A DNA stretch of 64,000 bases from Gordonia hydrophobica NBRC 16057 (GTDB taxonomy: Bacteria; Actinomycetota; Actinomycetes; Mycobacteriales; Mycobacteriaceae): assembly GCF_001592365.1 (NCBI RefSeq), contig NZ_BCWU01000007.1, positions 1 through 64,000 of the forward strand. Reading direction: 5' to 3'. The notes below the pieces were generated by a model. That model searched no databases, was not told where the DNA came from, and was given only the letters and a program-made list of their open reading frames with translations. The position numbers and the translations under genes were made by a program. Of the stretch, positions 35,734 through 46,148 are shown one piece after another. The number at the start of each line of letters is the position of its first letter. Within the stretch, counting starts at the first letter, position 1.

Positions 35734-36471
35734 TCAGGCCGAGGTGCCGACCGCGATCGCCACGATCACCAGGACCACGGCGATCACCACCGCGAAACCG
35801 ATCGCCATGCTGATCCACGCCCACTTGGCGAGGTTCTTCGACGACTCGATCGCGTCGTACGCCTGCTGGGTCTGACCGACGTACCAGAGCTTGCTCACCG
35901 AGTTGCTCTTGTTCATGCTCACGATGCCCAGCACCAACGGCGCGATGCCGATCAGCGTCGTGTAGCAGCCTGCGACGAGGAGTCCGCCGAAGACGATCGC
36001 CAGGATGGCCGACGTATTGCTGACATGAGGCGGTAGACCGTTGGCCGATCCGTACACCGGCGCACCGACCGGCTGGTACGGGGTCCCGTATCCGTAGGCG
36101 GGCGGCGGTACGGCCGGCGGCGTGGCGTACTGCGGCTGCCCGTACCCCTGCTCCGCATAAGGCTGCTGACCGTAGGGTTGTCCGTACGCGGGCGCCTCGA
36201 ATCCCTGCTGAGCCGTCGGGTCGAATGCGGACTGCGGCTGCTCCGGCACAACGTCCGGCGCTCCGAACGGCGACGTGGAGCGGATCTCGGTCTGCGCGTA
36301 GGCAGGCGACCATTCCGACTCGTAGTACGGCGTCGTCGACCCCGCATCGTCGCCCTTCGTCAGCGAGACCGTGCTGGTCTTGTCGACGTCGTCCGCCGCG
36401 GGCGGTGTCGGCACGACGACGGTCTCGTCCGCCGTCGGGTCCGCACCGTTCTGATCTTCTGGACTGGTCAC
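35734..36471 (-). CDS. Dispanin/CD225-like membrane protein with Pro/Gln/Tyr-rich tail
   Basis: This 245-residue protein has a long disordered N-terminal region (residues 1-150) rich in Tyr, Gln, Pro and Gly, and two C-terminal membrane helices with an intervening loop (GIAPLVLGIVSMNKSNSVSK) matching the CD225/dispanin pattern. It is a paralogue-like neighbour of the gene at 37127. The role in bacteria is unknown; membrane remodelling or septal functions are possible. Confidence 0.75.
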   Translation of the reverse strand: MTSPEDQNGADPTADETVVVPTPPAADDVDKTSTVSLTKGDDAGSTTPYYESEWSPAYAQTEIRSTSPFGAPDVVPEQPQSAFDPTAQQGFEAPAYGQPYGQQPYAEQGYGQPQYATPPAVPPPAYGYGTPYQPVGAPVYGSANGLPPHVSNTSAILAIVFGGLLVAGCYTTLIGIAPLVLGIVSMNKSNSVSKLWYVGQTQQAYDAIESSKNLAKWAWISMAIGFAVVIAVVLVIVAIAVGTSA

Positions 36472-36484
36472 GCTACTGAAAACC

Positions 36485-36667
36485 TCACACCTTCACACTC
36501 ACCAATGGTTCCGGCCTCCACCGCCACAGCGACACCGCGTACTTCACAGCAAGCACCGCAACCAGCGTCAGCCCGATGATACCGACGGCCTTGTCTGCAT
36601 CGCCGATCAGTTGGTCGAGACGTCGCCGCCTCCGTGCCTCACACAGCCAAGCCGGTGAACGGCTCAA
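36485..36667 (-). CDS. Possible small membrane protein
   Basis: This 60-codon frame starts at TTG inside the end of the DUF2752 gene (29-base overlap) and encodes a single hydrophobic helix (GIIGLTLVAVLAVKYAVSLW). Third-position GC remains high, which fits coding sequence, but no ribosome site is visible, so it may be a shorter or non-translated frame. Confidence 0.3.
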   Translation of the reverse strand: MSRSPAWLCEARRRRRLDQLIGDADKAVGIIGLTLVAVLAVKYAVSLWRWRPEPLVSVKV

Positions 36668-37118
36668 TCGGGATGTTACGGATGATGAACCACACCACCG
36701 TGACGACGAGCGCCACCATCGGCGCGTAGCGCCACTGCTGCCAACTGTGAACGCGACGGCCGCGCCAGAGTCCGATCGTGTACGCCACGAAGGCGTAGCC
36801 GAGCAGCATCAGCGCCACCACCCCGACCGCGTTGTAGTGCAGAGCCGCCGGAACATCGCCGTGCAGCAGCGAATACAAGGCCCGCGTGGAGCCGCATCCG
36901 GGACAGTCGATGTGCAGCAGGAGTTTCGTCGGGCACGGGGGCAGGAAACCGCCGGGCGTCGTCGGATCCCCGAGCCACACCACCGTGCACACGCCTGCGA
37001 ATCCGACCGCCGCCAGCATCGGCGTGACCACCCGGTGCCGCCACAGAACCGACCACCGGCTCGCCGAGCCGATGACGGCGTCGACGGGCGGTGTGACGTG
37101 CTGCCCGCTGCGGTTCAT
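36639..37118 (-). CDS. DUF2752 membrane protein
   Basis: This 159-residue protein has three to four hydrophobic segments and the DUF2752 signature CPTKLLLHIDCPGCGSTRA, with its paired cysteines, then LLHGDVPAALHYN. The start MNRSGQHVT at 37118 lies 8 bases after the stop of the dispanin-like gene, so they are cotranscribed. Function of the family is unknown. Confidence 0.82.
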   Translation of the reverse strand: MNRSGQHVTPPVDAVIGSASRWSVLWRHRVVTPMLAAVGFAGVCTVVWLGDPTTPGGFLPPCPTKLLLHIDCPGCGSTRALYSLLHGDVPAALHYNAVGVVALMLLGYAFVAYTIGLWRGRRVHSWQQWRYAPMVALVVTVVWFIIRNIPIEPFTGLAV

Positions 37119-37126
37119 GCCGTGGG

Positions 37127-37624
37127 TCAGTACGTGGGGTAGGTGTACGACGGGCTGTCGGGCACCGAGTTGATGGCGGCCGCGAAGACCGCGAACCACA
37201 GGATCACGAAGATCACCCAGACTGCGACCGACGCGACGGCGCTCCAGATGGAGAACTTCTTCGCGTCCTCGGCCGCTCGGTGGGCTCCGGTGTAATCCCC
37301 CATCGCCCACAGCTTCGACACCGAGGTCGCCTTCACGATCGCGACGATGCCGAGCGGGAGGCAGCAGAGCACGGTGGCCAGGATCGCCCACACCAGGTTG
37401 TTGTCCGGTTCCGGCCCGGGCGCGCCGCCCTGATAGCCGTACTGGGGCTGACCATACTGGGGTTGGCCGTACTGGGGAGCGCCGTACTGGGGTTGGCCGT
37501 ACTGGGGAGCGCCGTACTGGGGCTGACCGTACGGCTGACCCCCGTACTGCTGGTCGCCGGACTGCTGGTCACCGAAAGGCTTGTCGCCCGGGTCCCCGTC
37601 GGGGAACTGATTCGGATTGGTCAT
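37127..37624 (-). CDS. Dispanin/CD225-like protein with QYGQP repeats
   Basis: This 165-residue protein has an N-terminal low-complexity part made of repeated QYGQP/QYGAP units, followed by a two-helix dispanin module (NLVWAILATVLCCLPLGIVA, SVSKLWAMGDYTGAHRAAED). The cytosolic tail is likely disordered. It heads a cluster with DUF2752 and the second dispanin-like gene. Promoter lies between 37625 and 37732. Confidence 0.8.
   Translation of the reverse strand: MTNPNQFPDGDPGDKPFGDQQSGDQQYGGQPYGQPQYGAPQYGQPQYGAPQYGQPQYGQPQYGYQGGAPGPEPDNNLVWAILATVLCCLPLGIVAIVKATSVSKLWAMGDYTGAHRAAEDAKKFSIWSAVASVAVWVIFVILWFAVFAAAINSVPDSPSYTYPTY
37440..37529. repeat. 15-bp in-frame tandem repeat
   Basis: Six 15-bp units beginning TACTGGGG on the plus strand encode the QYGQP/QYGAP units of the dispanin-like protein; alternate units are nearly identical. 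Such a tract can change length by slippage without breaking the frame. Confidence 0.8.
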
Positions 37625-37732
37625 GCTCGTTCAGATTCCTCTCAGCGAGTGGTACTGAGGAACTGTAACGCACCGTCCTCCGAGTCCGAGCCACCGAACC
37701 TCCACCGGTCGATCGTCTGATGGACCGAGCGG

Positions 37733-39502
37733 CTACTTCTCCGGTCCGTCGTGTCCGCGCAGCGCCTCGAGCGCCTGCCGGACCCTCGCGGTGTCGGCGT
37801 CGGTCCAGCCGGCGGGCTGCGTCACCGCGATCCACCCGTCGAGAATGACGGTCCCGTAGTTGTGACCGTGCCCGTCCGGTACGCCCGCGGCATTCCCGAG
37901 GTCAGCGCTGACCTGCCAGAACGTGACGATGGGATACCAGCGCACCGCGGGCGCACGATCGGCGCCCGCCGGTTCGGACAGCCATCCGGGCTTGCTGAAC
38001 AGCAGGTCGGGCGACCACCAGACGACGGGATCGGACCGGTGCTGGATGTACAGCACCCGCGGCGACATCCACTCATCTGGATTGCGTTTGATTCCCGCAG
38101 CATCGTTCGCAAACCGGACGACGAGCCCGTTCGCGTAGGTCGGTTCGGCCTCCGGGGTGCCCGGGTCGCGACGTTGCACCAGCGCATTCCACAGGCGATT
38201 CGAGTTCGGCGGCCCCACCCAGAGGACGCCGTCGACCGTCGACCGGATGTCGTTGAGGTCGTTGAACGCTCCCTCGCCCGCCTGCGTGCCGAGACTCTCG
38301 CCGTAGACGAAGAGTTTGGGGCGATGTCCTTCCGGTTTGGTGAGCCATCGGCGGTGCACCGCGTCCACGAGCCGCCGCCCGGCGTCGGCGGCCTTCTCGC
38401 GGTCGGCCAAGAACGAGACCCAACTCGGCAGGTACGAATACTGTGCGGCCACCAGCGCGCTGTCGCCGTTCGCGACCAACTCGAAGGTCTGCGCGGCGGT
38501 CGGGTTCACCCAGCCGGTGCCGGTGGTCGGGATGATGACGAGCGTCGAGCGGTCGAAGGCGCCGGTCCGTTCCAGTTCGTCGACGAGCAGTGTCATCTGT
38601 GCGTCGACGCCGTCGGCGGATTCGAGGCCCGCATAGACGCGGATCGGTTCTTTGGCGGGGCGCCCGTTGAATTCGGCGAGCCGATCGGCGTGGATTCCGC
38701 CGGAGACGAAGTTGCGTCCCTCGAAGCCGAGCGTGTCCCATCGAGCGAGCGACTCGGGGCTCCCCGACTTCTCCGGGAGCGTCGGCTGCACGGCGCCGTC
38801 GCGCGTCTGGTCGTTCTCCACGCTGAAGATCGCGTTCATGGCGGCGTAGCTGCCGCGGATCGCGATGCCGTCGATCACCGTGTACACCGCGATCAACATG
38901 AGCAGCAGTGAGACCACGCCGGCGACGCGCTTCGGAATGCGGAAGAACCGATTCAACGCGCGCGCCAGATAGCCGACGAGATCACGGAGGATTCGGAACG
39001 TTCCGATGATCGCGACGGCGAGCGCGGCGCTGATCACCGGAGCTCGCAAGTAGCCGAGGTACGACGGCGCTTCGGTCCCCATCAGCGCCGCCAACTCGCC
39101 CTGCCAGCCGACGGCGAAGTGCAGGGTCACCAGCCACAGGGCGAGGCACAGCAGCGGCACCCCGATGCGGATGATGCGACGCAGGCGGATCGGCGGCGGC
39201 CACCACGACACGTTCGGCAGCAGCCACCGCTGGGCGATCAGTGCCAGCAAGGCACCGAATCCATAGCCGATCGCGGCGGTGATGCCGCCGATCAGCCCCT
39301 GGAACGCCCAGTTCCGCGGCAGGAGCGACGGCGTGAGCGACCACGTGTAGAACACGGTGCCGACGACGAGGCCGGGCTGGTCCACACGCAGGACGCGCAT
39401 GATCCGGGTGACGGCCGATCCCAACCACATCGAGGAATGACGAACGGCGGCGCGCGGGGTCCTCCGCGTCGCCGCCGCTGTGGTCGGCCGGTGATCGGTC
39501 AA
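37733..39502 (-). CDS. Alpha/beta hydrolase family membrane protein (PF10081-like)
   Basis: This 589-residue protein has about five N-terminal membrane segments (residues 45-225) and a C-terminal hydrolase domain with nucleophile elbow YGESLGTQ. Conserved stretches include RVYAGLESADGVDAQM and WWSPDLLFSKPGWL. The family is common in mycobacteria and of unknown substrate, probably lipid or envelope related. The TTG start directly follows the purL stop with no gap; an ATG 24 codons downstream is an alternative. Confidence 0.82.
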   Translation of the reverse strand: MTDHRPTTAAATRRTPRAAVRHSSMWLGSAVTRIMRVLRVDQPGLVVGTVFYTWSLTPSLLPRNWAFQGLIGGITAAIGYGFGALLALIAQRWLLPNVSWWPPPIRLRRIIRIGVPLLCLALWLVTLHFAVGWQGELAALMGTEAPSYLGYLRAPVISAALAVAIIGTFRILRDLVGYLARALNRFFRIPKRVAGVVSLLLMLIAVYTVIDGIAIRGSYAAMNAIFSVENDQTRDGAVQPTLPEKSGSPESLARWDTLGFEGRNFVSGGIHADRLAEFNGRPAKEPIRVYAGLESADGVDAQMTLLVDELERTGAFDRSTLVIIPTTGTGWVNPTAAQTFELVANGDSALVAAQYSYLPSWVSFLADREKAADAGRRLVDAVHRRWLTKPEGHRPKLFVYGESLGTQAGEGAFNDLNDIRSTVDGVLWVGPPNSNRLWNALVQRRDPGTPEAEPTYANGLVVRFANDAAGIKRNPDEWMSPRVLYIQHRSDPVVWWSPDLLFSKPGWLSEPAGADRAPAVRWYPIVTFWQVSADLGNAAGVPDGHGHNYGTVILDGWIAVTQPAGWTDADTARVRQALEALRGHDGPEK

Positions 39503-41788
39503 TTAGCCGAAGAGCTCCGGAAGGGTGCCCTCGTGGACCGCGCGCAACTCGTCGAGCTTGACCTCGAAGTGATCCTGGACCTCCACTGCGTCGCTGCCCT
39601 GATCGACGACACCGATTCGCGTCCACGGCAGCCCTCGCGCGTCGAGAATCGCCGAGAAGCGCGACTCCTCGGTCCGCGGAACAGCGACCAGGACGCGGCC
39701 GGCTGACTCGGAGAACAGGGTGACGAACGGGTCGGCGTCCGCCGGGAGGATGATGCGGCAGCCGGTCTCACCGGCCAGCGCGGCCTCGGCGACCGCCTGC
39801 ATCAGACCGCCCTCGGAGAGGTCGTGCGCGGCGGAGACCAGTCCGTCGCGCGAAGCCGCGAGCAGGATCTCGCCGAGCAGCCGTTCACGCTCCAGGTCGA
39901 CCTTCGGCGGCACTCCGCCGAGGTGGTCGTGCTCCACCTGAGCCCAGATGGAGCCGTCGAACTCGTCGCGCGTGTCGCCGAGCAGGATGAGCGTCTCGCC
40001 CGGCTCGGTGCCGATGTCGGTCGGGGTGCGGCGACGGACGTCGTCGATGACACCGAGCACGGCGACCACCGGCGTCGGCAGGATTGCGGTGGAACCCGTC
40101 TGGTTGTAGAAGCTGACGTTGCCGCCCGTGACCGGGATGCCGAGCTGTGCGCACCCGTCGGCGAGTCCGCGGACCGCCTGACTGAACTGCCACATCACGG
40201 CGGGGTCCTCGGGTGAGCCGAAGTTGAGGCAGTTCGAGACGGCGCGCGGAACGGCACCGGTGACGGCCACGTTGCGATAGGCCTCGGCCAGCGCGAGCTG
40301 CGCACCTGTGTACGGGTCCAGGTAGGTGTAGCGGCCCGACGTGTCGGTCGCGAGCGCGATGCCTCGACCGGTCTCCTCGTCGATCCGGATGACGCCGGAG
40401 TCGGCGTGCTCGGCCAGGACGGTGTTGCCGCGGACATAGCGGTCGTACTGCTCGGTGATGAACTTGCGGCTGCACAGCGCCGGGCTGGCGAGCAGCTTGA
40501 GGAAGGTGGCGCGCAGTTCGTCGGAGGTCTCCGGACGCTTCAGGCCCGCAGTGGTGGACGCGATGACGTCGTCCTGCCAGTCCGGACGCTCCACCGGCCG
40601 GTTGTACACCGGGCCCTCCAGCGCCACGGTCTTCGGCGGCACGTCGACCACCGTCTCACCGTGCCAGGTGATCTCGAGGTTCTCGCCGTCGGTGACTTCA
40701 CCGATGACGGTCGCGAGGACGTCCCACTTGCGGCAGACCTCCATGAACGCATCGACGTTCTCGGGCTTCACGACCGCGCACATGCGCTCCTGCGACTCCG
40801 ACGAGAGCACCTCCGCGGGTGTCATGCCCACCGCGCGCATCGGGACCTGCTCGAGCTGGATCCGCATGCCGCCGTCGCCTGCGGCCGCGAGCTCGCTGGT
40901 GGCGCAGGCCAGGCCCGCGCCGCCCAGGTCCTGGATGCCGACGACGATGCCCGCCTGGTAGAGGTCGAGGCAGCACTCGATGAGGACCTTCTCGGTGAAC
41001 GGGTCGCCCACCTGGACGCTCGGCAGCTTCTTCCGGTTGGGGCCTTCGTTGCCGTCGTCGTCGAAGGTCTCCGAGGCGAGAACCGAGACGCCGCCGATGC
41101 CGTCGAGTCCGGTGCGGGCGCCGAACAGGATGATCTTGTTGCCGGTGCCCGAGGCGAAGGCGAGGTGCAGGTCCTCGGCACGCAGGACGCCTGCGCAGAG
41201 CGCGTTCACGAGCGGATTGCCCTGGTAGCTGGCATCGAAGACGGTCTCGCCGCCGATGTTCGGCAGGCCGAGCGAGTTGCCGTAGCCGCCGACGCCGCGG
41301 ACCACGCCGTCGACCACGCGGCGGGTGTCGGGGTGATCGGCTGCGCCGAAACGGAGCTGGTCCATGACCGCGATCGGGCGGGCGCCCATGGCCATGATGT
41401 CGCGGACGATGCCGCCGACGCCCGTCGCCGCGCCCTGGTACGGCTCCACGTAGCTCGGATGATTGTGCGATTCCACCTTGAAGGTCACCGCCCAGCCGTC
41501 GCCGACGTCGACCACGCCCGCGTTCTCGCCGATGCCCGCGAGCATGCCCGCCCGCATCTCGTCGGTGGTGGTCTCGCCGAAGTACCGCAGATGCACCTTC
41601 GACGACTTGTAGCTGCAGTGCTCGGACCACATCACCGAGTACATCGCCAATTCGGCGTCGGTGGGACGACGGCCGAGGATCTCACGAATCCGGGCGTACT
41701 CGTCGTCTTTCAGGCCGAGCTCGGCATGAGGCTGCGGAAGCTCGGGGGTATCGGCGGCGTGGGAAACGGTATCGACCTGGGCGCTCAC
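39503..41788 (-). CDS. purL: Phosphoribosylformylglycinamidine synthase II (PurL)
   Basis: This 761-residue ATP-dependent amidotransferase subunit turns FGAR into FGAM, one step before PurM. It starts at GTG ([16 protein letters not shown]) and includes [49 protein letters not shown] and [24 protein letters not shown] box exactly 7 bases before the GTG argues that this is the true start and that the message is leaderless. PurQ and PurS are not in the window. Confidence 0.96.
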   Translation of the reverse strand: MSAQVDTVSHAADTPELPQPHAELGLKDDEYARIREILGRRPTDAELAMYSVMWSEHCSYKSSKVHLRYFGETTTDEMRAGMLAGIGENAGVVDVGDGWAVTFKVESHNHPSYVEPYQGAATGVGGIVRDIMAMGARPIAVMDQLRFGAADHPDTRRVVDGVVRGVGGYGNSLGLPNIGGETVFDASYQGNPLVNALCAGVLRAEDLHLAFASGTGNKIILFGARTGLDGIGGVSVLASETFDDDGNEGPNRKKLPSVQVGDPFTEKVLIECCLDLYQAGIVVGIQDLGGAGLACATSELAAAGDGGMRIQLEQVPMRAVGMTPAEVLSSESQERMCAVVKPENVDAFMEVCRKWDVLATVIGEVTDGENLEITWHGETVVDVPPKTVALEGPVYNRPVERPDWQDDVIASTTAGLKRPETSDELRATFLKLLASPALCSRKFITEQYDRYVRGNTVLAEHADSGVIRIDEETGRGIALATDTSGRYTYLDPYTGAQLALAEAYRNVAVTGAVPRAVSNCLNFGSPEDPAVMWQFSQAVRGLADGCAQLGIPVTGGNVSFYNQTGSTAILPTPVVAVLGVIDDVRRRTPTDIGTEPGETLILLGDTRDEFDGSIWAQVEHDHLGGVPPKVDLERERLLGEILLAASRDGLVSAAHDLSEGGLMQAVAEAALAGETGCRIILPADADPFVTLFSESAGRVLVAVPRTEESRFSAILDARGLPWTRIGVVDQGSDAVEVQDHFEVKLDELRAVHEGTLPELFG

Positions 41789-41795
41789 GCCAGAC

Positions 41796-41801
41796 AGTCT
41801 A
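41796..41801 (-). promoter_or_regulatory. -10 box TAGACT of leaderless purL
   Basis: Read on the minus strand, TAGACT is followed by 7 bases and the purL GTG. Confidence 0.55.
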
Positions 41802-41844
41802 TGCCAGCGCACCGATTGCTCGGACGCTCGCCCACATCGCCGGA

Positions 41845-43311
41845 TCAGCGCGGTGTGCGGTACACCGGAAACAATCTTGGACGCTCGGTCCGTGCGATGC
41901 CGACGACGGCGCCGTACGCCTCCGGATCGCCCGTCGTCGACGCCTCTTGGACCAGGTCGATCGGCTGCCTCGACCCATCCGCCGGGAACTGCACCAGCTC
42001 GGCCAGCGCCACCACCACGTTGACGGCGAAGAACACGAAGACGAAGCACGCGACCAACGCGATGGTCAGTGTGCCCGGGGCGCGCGGCGCGCACACCGCG
42101 ACGACGACCGCGACCACGTCCAGCACCGCAGCGCACCGGACGCCGACGAGGATCGGCGCGGCCCGGTCCAGTGCTCGGCGACCACCGGCCCGCAACTCCG
42201 CCGGTCGTGCGACCAGCGCCGACCACGCCCAGCACCCCGCGGCCACCAGCAGCGCAGGCGCTGCAGGCCACGCGCCCCACAGCAGGATCGGCACGCCGAC
42301 CAGCGCGTGCAGGACCGCCGCGGCGATCGCCGCTCCGTAGACGTTGCTCGCGGCCGACGCGTTGTCGGCCGGGGTCCGCGGCGACGTCAGCAGGTCGGGT
42401 GCGGGCGCGCCGTCACCGCCGTCGACCGCCTGCGCCCAGGCGGGGACCAGTGCACCGGCGGCCGGGGCGTCGCCACCGGCATGCGGTCGGCGCAGTGCGT
42501 CGACGTCGGCGGGGCGCGGGCCGCCGACGTACCGGCGCTCGAGTGCGACGGCAGGTGCGGGTCCGTCGCCGATGAACGCCCGGAACACGGTCCCGGGCAC
42601 CGGCGCCCAGAACGGCCAGTCGGCGTAACGGAAGCGCAGCGGGGGCAGTCCGTCGACGACGGCGGTGAGGACGAACAACGGCCGACTGTCGAGCCACTCG
42701 TCGGTGAACTCGACGTCCGTGACGGTCGCGACGGTCGCCGTGCCGGTGGCGCGGAGGTGACGGAGCGCGAGGTCGTGGGCGAGCGCGATCCGCCAGCCCG
42801 CGACGGCGCGGATCGTGACGACGCTGATTGCGGCGACACCGACGAGCGCTGTCACCACCGCCGCACAGACGAGCACGCCGGAGTGGTTCCGGGCCGTCGC
42901 GGCGGCCACGGCCAGTCCTCCGGGCACTCCGATCGACGCCCCGGCCACCGTGGGCCACAGCTGCGCGGCGCCCAGCACTTCCGGCGCCTTCAGTTCCCGA
43001 CCCGAGACGGTGGCGGTCCCGAGTCGGCCGTAACCGAATCCGCCCGCGACCGTCTCCCCTGCCACGCGCGGCGCGATCCACCCGATCGCGGCGAACCCGA
43101 AGACTGCGGCGGCGAGAAGCCACGGACTCCAGCCCTGTCCGATGACACCGCCGAGTGCCCACGCCGCGGTCCCGCAGGCGACCGTGACCGCGGCGGTGAG
43201 CACGATCAGCACGCCGGCGTGGTCCGCGAGCGACGTCTCCCGATTCACCGGGGCCGTCGGGTCCGGGCAATAGTGCGGATCGTCGTCCACGCTCGTGTAG
43301 CGAAAGCTCAT
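41845..43311 (-). CDS. Polytopic membrane protein of unknown function
   Basis: This 488-residue protein has two N-terminal hydrophobic segments, a second pair near 130-165, a soluble middle region, and four C-terminal ones near 325-450. No motif I recognise. It is divergent from eccA and 56 bases from the purL start. Nothing suggests a transport or enzyme function. Confidence 0.7.
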   Translation of the reverse strand: MSFRYTSVDDDPHYCPDPTAPVNRETSLADHAGVLIVLTAAVTVACGTAAWALGGVIGQGWSPWLLAAAVFGFAAIGWIAPRVAGETVAGGFGYGRLGTATVSGRELKAPEVLGAAQLWPTVAGASIGVPGGLAVAAATARNHSGVLVCAAVVTALVGVAAISVVTIRAVAGWRIALAHDLALRHLRATGTATVATVTDVEFTDEWLDSRPLFVLTAVVDGLPPLRFRYADWPFWAPVPGTVFRAFIGDGPAPAVALERRYVGGPRPADVDALRRPHAGGDAPAAGALVPAWAQAVDGGDGAPAPDLLTSPRTPADNASAASNVYGAAIAAAVLHALVGVPILLWGAWPAAPALLVAAGCWAWSALVARPAELRAGGRRALDRAAPILVGVRCAAVLDVVAVVVAVCAPRAPGTLTIALVACFVFVFFAVNVVVALAELVQFPADGSRQPIDLVQEASTTGDPEAYGAVVGIARTERPRLFPVYRTPR

Positions 43312-43430
43312 GTCGTCTCGTCCCGTCAGTCGTTGTGCCCTCGAGCGCGTCGGCGAACCGCCGTTTCACCATCCTGGCGAGTCGGAAGCATTATTCTCGT
43401 GATGGCCATGAGCGTTTCGGGGGGATTGCG

Positions 43431-45158
43431 ATGAATACGAGCCATGATCAGACTGCGCGCGTTGCCGCGCGGGAGTACTTCGCCGCCGGGGTCGGCGTCC
43501 TGCTCGGAGATGCACCGCCCGACCGCGACCGGGCACTGAGAGCGTTCGTCCGCGCCTCGGAGATCGATCCGACGATGGGCGACGCCTGGCTCGGTCGCGT
43601 CGCCGCCGGCGACCGGTCCGGCCCCTGCCTGCTCGGCCTGTACCGCACGCGCGACAGCATCGGCGTCAGCCAACGTCGGCTCGGCGTGCCCGCCGGACAT
43701 CTCGTCGGACACCTCCCCACCGGGATGTTCGTCGATCTGCCGATCACCGGGCCCGTCGATGCCGCCGCTGCCTATGCCGCCTCGCTGCTCGCGGGCGGCG
43801 ACACGACCGGCGCCCGCGACGCCCTCGACCTCATCGACGCCCCTGACGATCCGTCCGTCGCCTTCTGTCGCGCCCTGGTGGCCTTGCGGACGCGGCGGTG
43901 GCCCGAGGTCCTCGACGTCGTCGGTTCGCTGGCGTGGCCCGACGACGTCCTGGCCGCGGCCGCCGACTTTCTCGCAGGCACCGCTTGCGTGCACTTGGGC
44001 CTGTTCGACGAGGGGTTGCGCAGATTGGAGCGGGTCCGCACCTCCGTCCTCGTCAATGCGCGGGCACAAGCGCTGTTCCTGAGCGGGATGGCACTGCGCA
44101 CCCGCGGCGACGAGGTGACGGCGCGCGGGTGCCTGGAGGAGGCGTTCGCTCTCGACCCCGGACTCGCCGAAGCCCGCCGCGCGCTGGCCGACCCGTCGTA
44201 CCGACTGGTGGTCGGCGAGGAATCGACTGACCGTTCTGCCGCGGCCGCGGCGGGGACCGAGACGGCGCTGCCGTCGAGGTCGGACGACGCCCTGCGCGCG
44301 GTGACCGACGAGCTCGCCGCGCAGGTGGGCCTGGCGGCGGTCAAGGATCAGGTGGAACGGTTGCGCGCCACCGTGACCCTCGCCCAGATCCGAGCCGAAA
44401 AGGGTTTGCGGACGCAGTCGCGCAGTCTGCATCTGGCCTTCACCGGCCCACCCGGCACCGGCAAGACGACGATCGCGCGTCTGGTCGCACGACTGTACTG
44501 TGCGCTCGGCCTCCTCACGACCGACACCGTGGTCGAGGTCAGTCGCCGAGACCTCGTCGGTCAACACCTCGGATCCACCGCTCCACAGACGTCGGCCGTC
44601 ATCGACAGCGCCCTCGACGGTGTGCTGTTGATCGACGAGGCCTACACGCTCGTGCAGGAGGGGCTGTCCGGCGGCGACGCGTTCGGACGTGAGGCCATCG
44701 ACACGCTGTTGGCCCGGATGGAGAACGATCGTGACCGGCTGGTGGTGATCATCGCCGGATACGACGAGGAGATCGATCGGCTGCTCGCTGCCAACGAAGG
44801 CCTCGCCTCCCGTTTCGCCCGACGGATCAGGTTCACCTCCTACACCCCGGGCGAACTGACGCGGATCGCCGAGGTACTCGCAGACCGCCGCGACGCCCGG
44901 CTCAGCGGCGAAGCCGCCGCCGCCCTGTCCGAAGCGTTCACCGAACTGTACGACGACGTCGTCGACACCCCCGCGGGCCCGCGTCGCGGCACCGACGTCG
45001 CGGGCAACGGCCGGTTCGTCCGCAACGTCCTCGAAGCCGCCGAAGAGGAACGCGAACACCGGCTCGCCGCTGGCGACGACCTCGCCGGCCTCACCGACAC
45101 CGAACTGATGACCATCACCGCATCCGACGTGCACCGCGCCCTGGCCACCACCCGCTGA
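43431..45158 (+). CDS. eccA: EccA-type AAA+ ATPase (CbxX/CfqX family)
   Basis: This 575-residue protein has an N-terminal TPR-like helical domain (residues 1-270) and a C-terminal AAA+ module with Walker A GPPGTGKTT, Walker B GVLLIDEAYTLV and arginine-finger region SRFARRIRFTSY. This two-part architecture is that of EccA, the cytosolic ATPase of type VII (ESX) secretion. The ATG at 43431 follows GGGGG and starts the conserved N-terminus. No EccB, EccC, EccD, Esx, PE/PPE or mycosin gene is adjacent, so it is an orphan copy. Confidence 0.85.
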   Translation: MNTSHDQTARVAAREYFAAGVGVLLGDAPPDRDRALRAFVRASEIDPTMGDAWLGRVAAGDRSGPCLLGLYRTRDSIGVSQRRLGVPAGHLVGHLPTGMFVDLPITGPVDAAAAYAASLLAGGDTTGARDALDLIDAPDDPSVAFCRALVALRTRRWPEVLDVVGSLAWPDDVLAAAADFLAGTACVHLGLFDEGLRRLERVRTSVLVNARAQALFLSGMALRTRGDEVTARGCLEEAFALDPGLAEARRALADPSYRLVVGEESTDRSAAAAAGTETALPSRSDDALRAVTDELAAQVGLAAVKDQVERLRATVTLAQIRAEKGLRTQSRSLHLAFTGPPGTGKTTIARLVARLYCALGLLTTDTVVEVSRRDLVGQHLGSTAPQTSAVIDSALDGVLLIDEAYTLVQEGLSGGDAFGREAIDTLLARMENDRDRLVVIIAGYDEEIDRLLAANEGLASRFARRIRFTSYTPGELTRIAEVLADRRDARLSGEAAAALSEAFTELYDDVVDTPAGPRRGTDVAGNGRFVRNVLEAAEEEREHRLAAGDDLAGLTDTELMTITASDVHRALATTR

Positions 45159-45376
45159 CGGGTCGCCCCGTCGGCATGGACGGACCGCCGCGGTGCTCGC
45201 CGGAGTTACGCCCGCACTGAATTGAACTTCCGGGACCGGGACCGCGGTGGCGGAATCAGCGACTCCCCGGACGTCCGCCCAGGTCACGCGGACGCAGGCA
45301 ACGTCAGCCATGGCGGGATCAGCCACCGGCCGACGACCCCGACTGCGCAGCCCCGACCAGCATCGATCTGTGCCCT

Positions 45377-45382
45377 TAGGCT
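45377..45382 (+). promoter_or_regulatory. -10 box TAGGCT of a leaderless transcript
   Basis: TAGGCT ends 7 bases before the ATG of the GntR gene. The rest of the gap 45159-45376 shows nothing recognisable. Confidence 0.5.
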
Positions 45383-45389
45383 CCACACC

Positions 45390-46148
45390 ATGCCGAAAAC
45401 GAGCGATCAGACACGCCGCCGCCGGGCCGACGATGCCCGCGTCGTTGCGGACGTGCTGCGGCGCGGAATCGACCGCGGCGAACGCACCGGCGCCCTCGAC
45501 GAGCAGCAACTCGCCGCCGAGTTCAGCGTCTCCCGCAATGCCATCCGCGATGCCCTCGCCTTGCTGTGCAGCCAGGGGCAGATCGACCGCGCACCCCGCA
45601 TCGGCACGCACGTCGTCCGACGCAAGGCCGAACACGGCATCGATGCGCTGCGCGGCCTGAAAGAAACCCTGGTGGAGCACGGCCGGGTGCGCAACGAGGT
45701 CCGGGTGGCCACACTCGTCAGGTCCCCGGCCGCAGTCGCCCGCCGCTTGGCATTGGCCCCTGGTGCCGAGGTGGTCTACATCGAGCGGCTCCGGCTACTC
45801 GACGACGAGCCGGTCAGCCTCGATCTCACCTACCTGGCCTCCGACGTCGGCGTGCCGATCCTGGACCACGACCTGGAGAACACCGACGTCTTCACTCTGC
45901 TGGAACGAGTCTCCGGACAGCGTCTGCATTCAGCCGAGCAGAGTGTGGAGGCCGCCAGCGCCGACCCGCACTCGGCCGCCAACCTCGATGTCCCGGCCGG
46001 CACCGCGCTCCTGCTGATCGAACGTCTGGCGCGCCTCGGCCCCGAAGCGCGGCCGGTCGACCTCGAATACCTCCGGATGCGGAGCGACCGCATCACCCTG
46101 CACGCCACGGCGCTGCGGGACACCCACCCGAATGGAGAAGCCCGATGA
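45390..46148 (+). CDS. GntR/HutC-family regulator
   Basis: This 252-residue regulator has an N-terminal winged helix (LAAEFSVSRNAIRDALALLC) and a C-terminal UTRA-type ligand domain (VVYIERLRLLDDEPVSLDLT). It is the first gene of a seven-gene unit, and its stop overlaps the ferredoxin start (ATGA). It most likely senses the substrate or an intermediate of this unit. The promoter fits a leaderless message. The ligand is unknown. Confidence 0.88.
   Translation: MPKTSDQTRRRRADDARVVADVLRRGIDRGERTGALDEQQLAAEFSVSRNAIRDALALLCSQGQIDRAPRIGTHVVRRKAEHGIDALRGLKETLVEHGRVRNEVRVATLVRSPAAVARRLALAPGAEVVYIERLRLLDDEPVSLDLTYLASDVGVPILDHDLENTDVFTLLERVSGQRLHSAEQSVEAASADPHSAANLDVPAGTALLLIERLARLGPEARPVDLEYLRMRSDRITLHATALRDTHPNGEAR

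Noticed and set aside
37440..37529. CRISPR or promoter repeats
   Set aside because: The 15-bp units are in frame and encode peptide repeats of the dispanin-like protein.
43326..45680. 784-codon open frame on the minus strand opposite eccA
   Set aside because: It lies antisense to a gene with clear AAA+ motifs; long antisense frames are expected at this GC content and its product is Gly/Arg-rich low complexity.
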